From the NCBI GenBank assembly GCA_012838585.1, contig DUPB01000063.1, positions 1 through 34,878 on the forward strand: a DNA stretch of 34,878 bases. The letters are read 5' to 3'. This stretch comes from Bacteroidales bacterium (GTDB taxonomy: Bacteria; Bacteroidota; Bacteroidia; Bacteroidales; Dysgonomonadaceae). This document shows positions 1-8,343 of this stretch, in pieces; the stretch's first letter is position 1; each line of letters opens with the position of its first letter. A program made the translations under genes and the position numbers. The notes under the pieces were generated by a model. The model was not told the DNA's origin, made no database searches, and was given only the letters and a program-made list of their open reading frames with translations.

Positions 1-245
1 ACGGAATAGTTCACTTCGTTAGACTATTCCTCGCCATGGCATAGTCAAAGTAAACTTTGCCTCTGCTCATTTGACTTAACGGAATAGTTCACTTCGTTAG
101 ACTATTCCTCGCCATGGCATAGTCAAAGTAAACTTTGCCTCTGCTCATTTGACTTAACGGAATAGTTCACTGTGTTAGACTATTTCTCGTCATGGCATAG
201 TCCAAGCAAGCTTGTCCTCTGCTCATTTGACTTAACGAAATAGTT
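1..245. repeat. Tandem array of a 78-bp repeat (three units plus a stub)
   Basis: Units lie at 1-78, 79-156 and 157-234, followed by an 11-bp start of a fourth unit (235-245). Units 1 and 2 are identical and unit 3 has diverged. Each unit holds an 8-bp inverted repeat (3-10 with 23-30 in unit 1) and a second short one, CAAAG-TAAA-CTTTG (46-59). The array touches the window edge, so more copies may lie outside. The 3' end of the last unit supplies the -33 element of the next gene's promoter. There is no coding potential. Confidence 0.93.
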
Positions 246-256
246 TTGTAAATTTG
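226..256 (+). promoter_or_regulatory. Bacteroidetes-type promoter of the thioesterase gene
   Basis: The -33 element TTTG (226-229) and the -7 element TAAATTTG (249-256) are separated by 19 bp, which matches the Bacteroidetes sigma-ABfr consensus. Transcription would start near 263, only a few bases before the ATG at 271. The -33 half lies inside the last 78-bp repeat unit. Confidence 0.7.
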
Positions 257-270
257 CGGTTTAAAATAGA

Positions 271-1014
271 ATGGAGATGAATGCACGGGGAATTTACACC
301 TACACGATTGAGGCGCAAGATATCGATTTCAGGCGGCGGGTATCGCTTGCCTCACTGACCAATTTCGTGCTGATCACGGCGGGCAGGAATGCCAACGAGA
401 ACGGTTTTGGCCTGTTGGAATTGCAGACGGGAAACTACACGTGGGTACTGTCGCGGCTCGTGATCGATATGAAGCGGATGCCGACAGAGGGTGACACGTT
501 AACCGTTGAGACCTGGATTGAGCACGTGAGCACCGTTTTCACGACCCGTAACTTTAAGCTTAGCGATGCCTCGGGGGAGGTAATTGGTTATGCCGCCTCC
601 ACGTGGGCCGCGATCGATATGGATACCCGCCGAAGCGTTAGCCTCGATTCGTTGCCTTCGATGCGTGATTTTATCGTTCCCGAAAGCACGCCTATCGGCA
701 TACCGGGGAGAATCCCGAGCGCTAACGGTGAGGTAGCCAACACTTTTGCCATCAAGTACAGCGATATTGACGTGAACGATCACGCCAACAGCCTGCATTA
801 TATCCGTTGGATTTCAGACTGCTTTTCGCCCGATTTTTACCGGGCACACTTTATTCGCAGGTTCGAGATAAATTTCCTTCAGGAGCTCACTTTTGGTGAT
901 GAGGGCAAGGTGTACCGGGAAACCCGAACGGACGATGAGTACCTTTTCCAGATCGTTACGTGTGACCGGGGTGCTGCATGTCGTGCCCGGCTCCTGTTTG
1001 AGCCGGCCTATTGA
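271..1014 (+). CDS. Acyl-ACP thioesterase (FatA/FatB-like)
   Basis: This cytoplasmic enzyme of 247 aa should hydrolyse acyl-ACP to free fatty acid and ACP, ending or tuning fatty-acid synthesis. The length fits a double-hotdog bacterial acyl-ACP thioesterase. The N-terminal hotdog carries a NANENGFGLLELQ stretch. The C-terminal hotdog carries DVNDHANSLHYIRW, matching the plant FatB segment with the catalytic Asn and His (here Asn169 and His171). There is no signal peptide. An ATG at 277 (third codon) is an equally possible start, since the promoter -7 box ends at 256 and no Shine-Dalgarno separates the two. The gene converges with the PhoH gene, with 64 bp between the two stop codons. The family call is firm; chain-length preference cannot be read from the sequence. 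Confidence 0.9.
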   Translation: MEMNARGIYTYTIEAQDIDFRRRVSLASLTNFVLITAGRNANENGFGLLELQTGNYTWVLSRLVIDMKRMPTEGDTLTVETWIEHVSTVFTTRNFKLSDASGEVIGYAASTWAAIDMDTRRSVSLDSLPSMRDFIVPESTPIGIPGRIPSANGEVANTFAIKYSDIDVNDHANSLHYIRWISDCFSPDFYRAHFIRRFEINFLQELTFGDEGKVYRETRTDDEYLFQIVTCDRGAACRARLLFEPAY

Positions 1015-1078
1015 TCAGACTGCGCCTCCAACTTGTTTGGTCCAACGTTGCAGGGTTTTCCTGTATCAGTTTGTTGTT

Positions 1079-2446
1079 CTACAACAGATTGCTTGCCAGC
1101 TCAGATAGTTCGCTTCGTTCCCCTTTCACAAGGTTCACATGGGCGAACAGGTTTTGCCCCCTCATCTTGTCGATCATGTAGGCTAGTCCGTTCGACCATG
1201 TGTCGAGGTAGGGAGAGTCGATCTGTTGCAGGTCGCCCGTGAATACCATTTTGGTTCCTTCACCCGCCCTGGTGATGATGGTTTTCACCTCGTGTGGGGT
1301 CAGGTTTTGCGCTTCATCGATGATACAGAACGTGTTGGTAAGGCTTCGTCCCCTTATAAAGGCCAATGCTTCGATCTCTAACCGTCCCGACTTTTGCAAT
1401 TCGTCTATCAGCTGAATCTCGGAGCTATTTTTCCCCAATTGTGATTTAATCACGTTCAGGTTATCGAATAGTGGTTGCATGTAGGGTGCGATCTTCTGCT
1501 TCTCGTCTCCCGGCAAGTAGCCCAGGTCCTTGTTGGACAGCGATACGATGGGTCGTGCCAGTAGTATCTGCTGGTATGTACGGTGCTGCTTCAGGGCGGC
1601 TGCTAGCGCGAGGAGCGTCTTGCCCGTGCCCGCTTTCCCCGTGAGCCCCACCAGCTTTATCTTGGGGTCATTCAGTATCTCCAGCGCAAAGGTCTGTTCC
1701 GCGTTACGCGGGTGGATGCCGAAATTTCCCGTCTTCTCTACCTTCTGCACGGTTTGGGTAAAGGGGTTGTACCGTGCCAGCACGCTGTTACGCTCACTGG
1801 TGAGGATAAAGCACTGGTTGGGATCAAGCTTGATGTTGAATTCGAACTCATCCAGGTCCACCCCCTCCGGTAGCGTGTACATTTTATCGATCAGGTCGGG
1901 GTTGACCCCTTCGATGGCCGTTTCGGAGCGATCGAACAGATCCACGTCGACCACTTTGTCGTTGATGTAATCCTCTGCCACTAATCCGAGAGAGCGTGCT
2001 TTCATGCGAAGGTTGATGTCCTTGGAGACCAGGATGGTTCTCGTTTCCCGGTTCTTTTCCGCCACTTCCCACACCACGGAGAGGATACGGTTATCGGCTG
2101 TTTTTTCGGGGAAGGCCTCCGCTATCTTTTTGCCGGTATCAAACGAGGCATTCACGATATATAGTTTTCCTCGACCTAAGCCCAACTCTGCCCCATTGGT
2201 GAACAGGTCGTCATCGGTAATCAGGTCCAGTTCCCGCACGAAGGCACGGGCGTTGAAGTTAATCTGGTCGCTCCCCTTTTTGAACTTGTCCAGCTCTTCC
2301 AGCACCACGAACGGGATGTAGATGTCGTTCTCCTCGAAGTTGTCGAGGCACTTGTAGTCGTGCAGTATCACGTTCGTGTCGATGATGAAATTCTTTTTGG
2401 TCGCCTTGGTTGTTCTTTTTCCCTTGCTTGCTGTAGATGTTGCCAT
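1079..2446 (-). CDS. PhoH-family protein: PIN nuclease domain fused to PhoH ATPase
   Basis: The protein has 455 aa and no signal peptide. After a basic N-terminal tail, a PIN domain begins at about residue 19 (FIIDTNVILHD, metal-ligand Asp23; VVLEELDKFKKG about 30 residues later with further acidic ligands). The C-terminal half is a PhoH P-loop ATPase with Walker A GKAGTGKT (residues 270-277, Lys276) and a Walker B-like FCIIDEAQNLT. This YlaK-type architecture is known from many bacteria and is thought to act as an ATP-dependent RNA helicase/nuclease; its exact substrate is not established. The start ATG at 2446 opens directly into the basic tail. The gene is monocistronic, converges with the thioesterase gene and diverges from the RRM gene across about 310 bp. 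Nothing in it looks damaged. Confidence 0.93.
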   Translation of the reverse strand: MATSTASKGKRTTKATKKNFIIDTNVILHDYKCLDNFEENDIYIPFVVLEELDKFKKGSDQINFNARAFVRELDLITDDDLFTNGAELGLGRGKLYIVNASFDTGKKIAEAFPEKTADNRILSVVWEVAEKNRETRTILVSKDINLRMKARSLGLVAEDYINDKVVDVDLFDRSETAIEGVNPDLIDKMYTLPEGVDLDEFEFNIKLDPNQCFILTSERNSVLARYNPFTQTVQKVEKTGNFGIHPRNAEQTFALEILNDPKIKLVGLTGKAGTGKTLLALAAALKQHRTYQQILLARPIVSLSNKDLGYLPGDEKQKIAPYMQPLFDNLNVIKSQLGKNSSEIQLIDELQKSGRLEIEALAFIRGRSLTNTFCIIDEAQNLTPHEVKTIITRAGEGTKMVFTGDLQQIDSPYLDTWSNGLAYMIDKMRGQNLFAHVNLVKGERSELSELASNLL

Positions 2447-2758
2447 GTTTCAACAGTTTTGTAGGTTTCGTATGTTATTATTCAAAGGTTGCAGTTGTGT
2501 AGTGCTTCTTAGTAAAAAACGTTCAACCTGATAAAAAAGTTTTGGTGCGTTTGTTTTCTTCTGTTTTCTCCAACTTTATTATTTAAAAATTCTGTCGATT
2601 TGTTTTTTCGCAATTATTTTATCTCTATCTTTGCGGTGCATAAGTGTTTTTTTTAGTGGCTGTTATTTAGTTTCTTCACGTTGTTAAGTTATTTATTAAC
2701 TCCCCTCATTTAAAGGACTTCTGCGCAAATCATTTATTTTTCATTTTAATTACTTTAC
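2447..2758. promoter_or_regulatory. Divergent intergenic region with promoter and leader of the RRM gene
   Basis: This AT-rich spacer of 312 bp carries the -7 box TATCTTTG (2626-2633) on the plus strand. A TTTG at 2599-2602 is 23 bp upstream, a little far for a consensus -33. Transcription from about 2640 would give the RRM mRNA a leader of about 120 nt, long for this window and possibly regulatory, since RRM proteins of this kind are often cold- or auto-regulated. I see no clear promoter for the PhoH gene on the minus strand. Confidence 0.55.
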
Positions 2759-3076
2759 ATGAACATTTTTGTAGCTGGCTTAAGTTATCAGATTACCGAG
2801 GCCGATTTAAGAGAACTTTTCGAGGAGTATGGCGAAGTCTCCTCCGCGAAAATCATTACCGACCGCGAAACCCGTCGCTCCAAAGGCTACGGATTCGTAG
2901 AAATGTCCAATGAAGAAGAGGGACAGCGTGCTATTGACGAACTGAACGACGCTGAATACTACGGGCGCACTTTGTCCGTATCGCTCGCTCGCCCACGTCC
3001 TGAGGGAGATCGTCCAAGGGGAAACTTCCGTAGAGAAGGTGAAGGCTACGGCCACCGCGATAGGAACAGGTACTAA
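2759..3076 (+). CDS. RRM-domain RNA-binding protein with Arg/Gly-rich tail
   Basis: This small cytoplasmic protein of 105 aa consists of one RNA-recognition motif and a basic tail. RNP2 is IFVAGL (residues 3-8) and RNP1 is KGYGFVEM (42-49), with the aromatic residues that stack on RNA bases intact. After about residue 80 the chain turns into an Arg/Gly/Glu-rich low-complexity tail ending RDRNRY. The length and tail match the Rbp-type RRM proteins common in Bacteroidetes and cyanobacteria, which bind single-stranded RNA and act as post-transcriptional regulators. The gene stands alone between a long leader and a clear intrinsic terminator, so it is probably transcribed singly and strongly. Confidence 0.93.
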   Translation: MNIFVAGLSYQITEADLRELFEEYGEVSSAKIITDRETRRSKGYGFVEMSNEEEGQRAIDELNDAEYYGRTLSVSLARPRPEGDRPRGNFRREGEGYGHRDRNRY

Positions 3077-3098
3077 TCTTTATAGGTTCACCAGGAAA

Positions 3099-3125
3099 GC
3101 TGCATCGTTCGATGCGGCTTTTTTT
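3099..3125 (+). terminator. Intrinsic terminator of the RRM gene
   Basis: An 8-bp stem with a GTTC loop (3099-3118) is followed by seven T residues (3119-3125). It begins 22 bp after the RRM stop codon. Confidence 0.9.
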
Positions 3126-3237
3126 GTATCTTCGCGGAGAAGAGTTTACGTTCGCGGACGGTAAAGGTGAAACCTTATCAACGATGAAAATAGGTAGATC
3201 GTTTGAACCGCGCGAAGTTTCAAAGTAAAGTAATCGT

Positions 3238-3939
3238 ATGTGTTGCACGCTCCTCACGATTGAGACATCCACCTCCGTTTGCTCCTGTGCCCTATCGCGG
3301 GGCAGCGAGGTGCTGGTGAACAGGGAGAACTACGAAGGGCAGTCGCACGCCTCGCTCTTAGGGGTATTCGTTCACGAGAACATGGAGCATGCGCGGCGAG
3401 AGGGGTTACGACTCGACGCGGTGGCAGTGAGTAGCGGTCCCGGCTCCTATACGGGCTTGAGGATTGGCGTTTCGACCGCCAAGGGGCTCAGCTACGGGCT
3501 GGATCTGCCGCTCATCGCCATACCCACCCCGATGATCATGGCCTCGATGATGGCTGGCAGGGTAGACGAGGGGGAGTGGCTCTGCCCGATGATTGACGCC
3601 CGCCGGATGGAGGTGTACGCCACCTTGTATGACCGCTCGCTGAGCGTGCTGCGGGAGACTTCGGCCGATATCGTGGAGGAGGGAAGCTACACCGACTGGT
3701 TGGATCAACGGCGGGTAACCTTCTTTGGTGATGGTGCTACCAAGTGCCGCCCCATGATCACGCACCCTAATGCCCGGTTCGTGGAGGATGTGCACCCACT
3801 CGCCTCGGCGATGGTGCCGTTGGCCGAGGAGGCGTTTCGTGCCGGTCGTTTCGAGGACACCGCCTACTTCGAACCTTTTTACCTGAAAGAGTTCGTGGCC
3901 ACCGTGCCGAGGAATATATTGATACACAGTAAAGCTTGA
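3238..3939 (+). CDS. tsaB: TsaB, tRNA threonylcarbamoyladenosine (t6A) synthesis subunit
   Basis: TsaB (233 aa) is the inactive paralogue of TsaD. It dimerises with TsaD and, with TsaE, transfers threonylcarbamoyl from TsaC product to A37 of ANN-decoding tRNAs in the cytoplasm. The N-terminal ASKHA-fold signature LTIETSTSVCSCALS and the family motif GPGSYTGLRIGVSTAKGL (about residues 66-83) are both present, and length is typical. The ATG at 3238 opens straight into the first beta strand. It is the first gene of a tight operon, with only 10 bp before the ABC ATPase. A TATCTTCG at 3127-3134, just after the upstream terminator, could be its -7 box but is a weak match. Confidence 0.95.
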   Translation: MCCTLLTIETSTSVCSCALSRGSEVLVNRENYEGQSHASLLGVFVHENMEHARREGLRLDAVAVSSGPGSYTGLRIGVSTAKGLSYGLDLPLIAIPTPMIMASMMAGRVDEGEWLCPMIDARRMEVYATLYDRSLSVLRETSADIVEEGSYTDWLDQRRVTFFGDGATKCRPMITHPNARFVEDVHPLASAMVPLAEEAFRAGRFEDTAYFEPFYLKEFVATVPRNILIHSKA

Positions 3940-3949
3940 ATAGCGCGAG

Positions 3950-4609
3950 ATGATACGAGCGGAAAAAATTTACAAAAGTTTCGGTTCGCTTCAAGTGTTG
4001 AAGGGGATCGACCTGCAGGTGCAGAAGGGGGAGATCGTCTCTATCGTGGGGCCGAGCGGCGCGGGTAAGACCACCCTGCTCATGATCATGGGCACGTTGG
4101 AGAAGGCCGATTCGGGCAAGGTCATCATCGATGGTCACGAGTTAAGTAGCCTTGGCGAGAAGAAGCTGGCTGCCTTTCGCAACCAGAACATCGGCTTTGT
4201 CTTCCAGTTTCACCAGTTGCTGCCCGAGTTCACCGCGCTGGAGAACGTGATGATCCCCGCGTTGATAGGTCGGGCGAAGCATGCCGATGCCGAGAAGCGG
4301 GCAGAGGAGCTGCTTCGGCTCATGGGACTCATGGAGCGCGCGGAACACAAGCCGGCCGAGCTGTCGGGTGGGGAAAAGCAGCGGGTGGCGGTGGCCCGTG
4401 CCCTGGTCAACGACCCGCTGGTGGTGCTCGCCGACGAGCCCTCGGGGAGCCTCGATTCCGACAACAAGGAGGAGCTGCACCGGCTTTTCTTCGAGCTGCG
4501 TGACAAGCTCGATCAAACGTTTATCATCGTTACGCACGATGAGCAACTGGCGTCGATTACCGACCGAACCATCCACATGTTGGATGGTGAAATCGTAACA
4601 TACAATTAA
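3950..4609 (+). CDS. lolD: LolD-type ABC transporter ATP-binding protein
   Basis: This 219-aa ABC ATPase contains Walker [10 protein letters not shown] (34-42), the signature LSGGEKQR (138-145), Walker [13 protein letters not shown] (from 158; Glu163) and the H-loop His196. The short form and the sequence around the Q-loop ([18 protein letters not shown]) are typical of the LolD/MacB/FtsE group, which powers movement of lipoproteins or other substrates out of the inner membrane without crossing it. No LolC/E permease is in the window, so its partner must be encoded elsewhere and the lolD label is an inference from similarity. It sits between tsaB (10 bp) and the S9 peptidase gene (11 bp) in an evident operon. 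A lipoprotein-release ATPase would suit a genome with this many lipoproteins. Confidence 0.85.
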   Translation: MIRAEKIYKSFGSLQVLKGIDLQVQKGEIVSIVGPSGAGKTTLLMIMGTLEKADSGKVIIDGHELSSLGEKKLAAFRNQNIGFVFQFHQLLPEFTALENVMIPALIGRAKHADAEKRAEELLRLMGLMERAEHKPAELSGGEKQRVAVARALVNDPLVVLADEPSGSLDSDNKEELHRLFFELRDKLDQTFIIVTHDEQLASITDRTIHMLDGEIVTYN

Positions 4610-4620
4610 ACACGATACCT

Positions 4621-6723
4621 ATGAAGTTTAAAATCCTACTTATGGCAATGGCAATAGGCGGAAGCTTGCTCGCTTGCGGCGAGGCTTCCAACGAGAGAGC
4701 GGGGGCGAACGAGCCCGATGAACTGATCGGTAAGGCATCGCCCGTGATCGAGAACGGCGTGATGACTCCCGAAGTACTGTACAGCTTCGGGCGCGTGGGC
4801 GACCTGTCGGTATCGCCCGACCGCTCACGCATCGTCTACCAGGTGACCTACGTGAGTATTCCCCATAACCGCACCAACTCCGAGTTGTTCATGATGAATA
4901 GCGATGGCTCGGATAAAAAGCAGCTTACCGCGTCGAACTTCCGGGAGAGCCAACCCCGCTGGATTGAGAACGGCGAGCGGATCGCCTTTCTTAGCAACGA
5001 GAGCGGCTCGTCACAACTCTGGACTATGAAGCCCGATGGTAGCGACAAGAAGCAGCTGTCGGACGTGGAAGGGGGGATGGATGGCTTTATCTTCTCGTCC
5101 GACGAGACGAAGCTGCTGTTCGTGATGAGCGTGAAGACGGTGCAGACCGCCCCGGATAGGTACGCCGACCTGCCTGAAGCGTCAGGACGAATCGTGGACG
5201 ACCTGATGTATAAGCATTGGGATCACTGGGTGGAGAGCGTTCCCCATCCTTTCGTGGCTGATTTGTCTGACGGGAAGCTCGTCAACGTCCGCGACATCAT
5301 GGAGGGTGAGCCCTATGAATCGCCCATGGTTCCCTTTGGGGGAATCGAGCAGCTGGCATGGAGCCCCGACGGCAAGACTATCGCTTACACCTGCCGCAAG
5401 AAGACGGGGAAGGAGTACGCGGAGTCGACCAATTCCGATATCTACTTTTACGATCTCGAGAGCGGCGAGACACGTAATATGACCGAAGGGATGATGGGGT
5501 ACGACGTGAACCCGAGCTTTTCCCCCGACGGTGCGAAATTAGCCTGGCTGAGCATGGAGCGGGATGGCTACGAAGCGGACAAGAACCGGCTTTTCGTGAT
5601 GGAGCTGGCAACAGGCCAGAAGAGCTACGTTACCGAGTCGTTCGACTACAACGCCGAGGCCATCGAGTGGGGTGACGACAACCGCACCCTCTACATGGTC
5701 TCGCCCTACCAGGGGACCAACCGCCTCTTCTCGGTCGACGCGGTCAGCCGTGAGATCAAGGAGATCGCTAGCGGAAAGCATGACTACCTTTCGGTGGACC
5801 TGATCGATGGCGCGTTAATCGCCAAGCGGCAGTCGATGTCTCAACCTGCCGAGATCTACCGGGTGGACCTGACCTCGGGCGAGGTGACCGAGTTATCGTT
5901 CGAGAACAAGCCTATTTTAGACCAGCTCACCATGGGCGAGGTGGAGGAGCGGTGGATCGCTACCACCGATGGGAAGCAGATGCTCACCTGGGTGATCTAC
6001 CCGCCCCATTTTGATGCTTCTAAAAAATATCCTGCCCTGCTCTATTGTCAGGGAGGGCCACAAAACACGTTGGGTCAGTTTTGGTCCTACCGCTGGAATT
6101 TTCAGATAATGGCGGCCAACGGCTATATCGTGGTGGCTCCCAACCGCCGCGGGGTACCTGGCTTCGGGCAGGAGTGGCTGGAGCAGATTAGTGGCGATTA
6201 CGGGGGGCAAAACATGAGAGATTACCTGTCGGCCATCGACGCGTTGGCCAAGGAGCCCTACGTGGATGAGGAGCGATTAGGGTGTACCGGTGCCAGCTAC
6301 GGCGGTTTTTCCGTCTTCTGGCTCGCCGGGAATCATAACAAGCGCTTCAAGGCTTTCTTCGCGCACGCGGGTATCTTCAATCAGGAGGCGCAATACCTGG
6401 AGACCGAGGAGATGTTCTTCGCCAACTGGGATATAGGTGGACCCTACTGGGACAAGTCGAACGCGACGGCGCAACGCAGCTACCAAAATTCGCCGCACCG
6501 CTTCGTGGATAGGTGGGATACCCCCATCATGATATCACATGGGGAGTACGACTACCGCATCTTAGCCTCGCAGGGTATGATGGCGTTTAACGCCGCCCAG
6601 TTGAGGGGTATCCCGTCGCGGCTGCTCATCTTCCCCGACGAGAACCACTGGATACTCAAGCCGCAGAACGGTATCCTCTTCCAGCGTGAGTTCTTCCGCT
6701 GGTTCGACGAGTGGTTGAAGTAA
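4621..6723 (+). CDS. S9-family (prolyl oligopeptidase-type) peptidase, lipoprotein
   Basis: The protein has 700 aa and a lipoprotein signal with lipobox LLAC (lipidated Cys19), so it should be anchored in an envelope membrane facing the periplasm or surface. Residues about 60-420 form a WD40-like/TolB-type beta-propeller with repeated blades ending in 'DGSDKKQLT'-type strands. The C-terminal alpha/beta-hydrolase domain has the nucleophile in GASYGG (Ser559), acid Asp644 (GEYDYR) and His676 (DENHW), a complete triad. Family knowledge suggests a dipeptidyl or acylaminoacyl peptidase working on oligopeptides that enter the propeller pore. The DPP-IV/DPP5/acylaminoacyl subtype cannot be assigned by eye. 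It is the last gene of the tsaB operon. The ~180 bp after it hold no clear terminator, only three GGTTGAA words and the tRNA promoter. Confidence 0.93.
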   Translation: MKFKILLMAMAIGGSLLACGEASNERAGANEPDELIGKASPVIENGVMTPEVLYSFGRVGDLSVSPDRSRIVYQVTYVSIPHNRTNSELFMMNSDGSDKKQLTASNFRESQPRWIENGERIAFLSNESGSSQLWTMKPDGSDKKQLSDVEGGMDGFIFSSDETKLLFVMSVKTVQTAPDRYADLPEASGRIVDDLMYKHWDHWVESVPHPFVADLSDGKLVNVRDIMEGEPYESPMVPFGGIEQLAWSPDGKTIAYTCRKKTGKEYAESTNSDIYFYDLESGETRNMTEGMMGYDVNPSFSPDGAKLAWLSMERDGYEADKNRLFVMELATGQKSYVTESFDYNAEAIEWGDDNRTLYMVSPYQGTNRLFSVDAVSREIKEIASGKHDYLSVDLIDGALIAKRQSMSQPAEIYRVDLTSGEVTELSFENKPILDQLTMGEVEERWIATTDGKQMLTWVIYPPHFDASKKYPALLYCQGGPQNTLGQFWSYRWNFQIMAANGYIVVAPNRRGVPGFGQEWLEQISGDYGGQNMRDYLSAIDALAKEPYVDEERLGCTGASYGGFSVFWLAGNHNKRFKAFFAHAGIFNQEAQYLETEEMFFANWDIGGPYWDKSNATAQRSYQNSPHRFVDRWDTPIMISHGEYDYRILASQGMMAFNAAQLRGIPSRLLIFPDENHWILKPQNGILFQREFFRWFDEWLK

Positions 6724-6844
6724 ATAGGTACGCTTGTGGAAGACCTGCTCAAGGGTTGAAGTGAATAACGGTTGAAATTCTCACGTCAAAGGGTTGAAAA
6801 ACCAACGGAGGGAAATATTTTGCAGAAAACAGCCGATATATTTT

Positions 6845-6872
6845 TTTGGTAATAAAAAAATAGCTACATTTG
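6845..6872 (+). promoter_or_regulatory. Promoter of the tRNA-Asp gene
   Basis: The -7 box TACATTTG (6865-6872) is followed by GCAG. A TTTG at 6845-6848 is 16 bp upstream, somewhat close for a -33 element. The tRNA begins 35 bp after the -7 box. Three GGTTGAA words (6754, 6770, 6792) lie further upstream without regular spacing. Confidence 0.6.
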
Positions 6873-6907
6873 CAGCCGCTACAGTGATGATGTGGCTATT
6901 TTAACAT

Positions 6908-6981
6908 GGTGTGGTAGTTCAGTTGGTTAGAATACCGGCCTGTCACGCCGGGGGTCGCGGGTTCGAGTCCCGTCCATACCG
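6908..6981 (+). tRNA. tRNA-Asp (anticodon GTC)
   Basis: The cloverleaf folds by eye. The acceptor stem is GGTGTGG (6908-6914) with CCATACC (6974-6980) and discriminator G at 6981. The anticodon stem CCGGC/GCCGG encloses CTGTCAC, with GTC at 6942-6944. The T-arm GCGGGTTCGAGTCCCGT is standard. CCA is not encoded. It marks the border between the housekeeping part of the window and the accessory part that follows. Confidence 0.96.
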
Positions 6982-6994
6982 CGAGAAAGTCGTT

Positions 6995-7018
6995 GAAAGT
7001 CAGCGGCTTTCCTTTGTT
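6995..7018 (+). terminator. Likely terminator after tRNA-Asp
   Basis: GAAAGTC (6995-7001) pairs with GGCTTTC (7005-7011), including two G-T wobbles, across a 3-nt loop. It is followed by CTTTGTTT. The hairpin is small and begins 14 bp after the tRNA. Confidence 0.5.
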
Positions 7019-7320
7019 TACGGGGGTGCGGAACGTTTCATACATTCCGGGTTGTTACATGTTGATACATGTTCGTGCCAAATAAAGCGCGAAAAACGTG
7101 CTTAAAGTTCACTGATTCAGTATATCTTCAAGATGCCACGCACTTGAGTTTTAATCAATTAATTTTGGGACAGTATCTTTTTATCTTGCCCATGGCTACT
7201 CCAATATTGTTTTTAAGGTTTCCAACCAGAAAAATAAAGGTAATAAATAATTGCCGAAACGGGTTGCCTTTAAAATTTGAATCTACGCAGTACTAATATC
7301 AGAATGTATATTTTTCTCTT
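7019..7320. other. Intergenic stretch without recognisable gene
   Basis: About 300 bp between the tRNA terminator and the convergent glycosidase gene. I see no convincing ORF or promoter. There is a small direct repeat, ACATGTT-GAT-ACATGTT (about 7056-7072). The base composition becomes visibly more AT-rich here than in the genes to the left. Confidence 0.5.
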
Positions 7321-8319
7321 TTATTTGTCGTTTAAGTAGAAATCATCAAACTTATCCGTTCTGTCACTTTTGAGTTCTCCATTTATAACGTGTAACCGCG
7401 CAACCTGTATTGACGAACGTTTATGAGAGTAAGGAATAACACCGTGTTCGTCATAAATTTCATCGAGATGCGTTTTTCTTCCCGGATGTGTAAAATAGAA
7501 AAGAAATGCTTTATCATCGATAACGACAACATCTCCGTGAGCTCCAGTTGGATAATCGTCTTTTCGTGTACCTTGATCACTTAGTACCAAACCCTGCTTT
7601 TCCCAATTAACCAGATCGGCTGATTTATATACCCGCATTCCTTTCCACTCATCTGTGAGCATCCAGTAAAATCCTTCAAATTCGAAAACTACCGGGCCTT
7701 CCTGTTTCCCGGAGAAAACTATGTTCTCAGGATCATCCCAATCAAATAAGTTTGTACTTTTTGCTAATCTGATTTGACCTTTCCCATCTTTGTACCACAT
7801 ATAATAGTCATCTGGCTTTTTTTGAAAAACAGTTGCATCTATGACGCTCCCTCCGGATAAATTGAGAGCACCATGATGTTTCCATCGCCACATGTCGGTA
7901 CTTGTATAATGATGGATGGATGCTTTACCGCTCCATTTACTGGAAACGCCTCTTATGTACGTAACGAAAAGATGATATGTTCCATTGTTGAAAATGAGTT
8001 CGGGTGCCCAAAATGTATTTTTCCCTTCTTCGAAATCCAAATTCAACTCACCTCTGTACCTCCACGTTTTACCATTATCGTCTGATGAGGCAATTCCAAT
8101 ATTTGTACCATAACAATAGGCAACCCCGGGAGTGTTTTGATTGGCGTGTCGCGCGGTATACAACATCCACCAATTACGTTCTACATTATTCCATCGTACA
8201 ATGGGGTCAGCTGCACCATCATAAATAGGATCCCTGTAAAGTGGTGCCGCGGGTATTTGAGAAAACAGATCAGTTGCAAATGAGCAAATGATAAGAATTA
8301 GATAAATTAATGGACGCAT
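7321..8319 (-). CDS. Secreted GH43-like five-bladed beta-propeller glycosidase
   Basis: The ATG at 8319 (332 aa) is preferred over an upstream GTG at 8328 because AAAGGTG lies at Shine-Dalgarno distance before it and the signal peptide then starts normally (MRPLIYL...DLFSQ). No lipobox is seen, so the product is probably periplasmic or exported. The repeating blades fit the GH43/62/32/117 superfamily. DPIYDGAADPIVRWN supplies the usual N-terminal Asp base, TFWAPELIF matches the GH43 'WAPel' strand, GSVIDATVF is the central-Asp region, and QEGPVVFEFEGFYW holds a likely acid Glu. The exact family and sugar cannot be read; an arabinosidase, xylosidase or anhydrogalactosidase-like activity is possible. 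The gene follows the PIG-L deacetylase gene by 24 bp, so the two are probably co-transcribed and may act on one acetylated glycan. Confidence 0.8.
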   Translation of the reverse strand: MRPLIYLILIICSFATDLFSQIPAAPLYRDPIYDGAADPIVRWNNVERNWWMLYTARHANQNTPGVAYCYGTNIGIASSDDNGKTWRYRGELNLDFEEGKNTFWAPELIFNNGTYHLFVTYIRGVSSKWSGKASIHHYTSTDMWRWKHHGALNLSGGSVIDATVFQKKPDDYYMWYKDGKGQIRLAKSTNLFDWDDPENIVFSGKQEGPVVFEFEGFYWMLTDEWKGMRVYKSADLVNWEKQGLVLSDQGTRKDDYPTGAHGDVVVIDDKAFLFYFTHPGRKTHLDEIYDEHGVIPYSHKRSSIQVARLHVINGELKSDRTDKFDDFYLNDK

Positions 8320-8343
8320 TTGATTCACCTTTGATGTTAGGCC

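Noticed and set aside
1-245. 78-bp tandem repeat as a CRISPR array
   Set aside because: The whole unit repeats with no variable spacer, and no cas genes are in the window.
6754-6798. Three GGTTGAA words as a further phased operator
   Set aside because: Spacings of 16 and 22 bp are irregular and the downstream gene is a tRNA; not comparable with the 20-21 bp arrays.
6911-7105. ORF overlapping tRNA-Asp
   Set aside because: It reads through the tRNA and its terminator; no coding evidence.
6908-7320. Attachment site formed from the tRNA 3' end
   Set aside because: I found no second copy of the tRNA 3' end in the window and no integrase gene, so an integrated element cannot be supported here.
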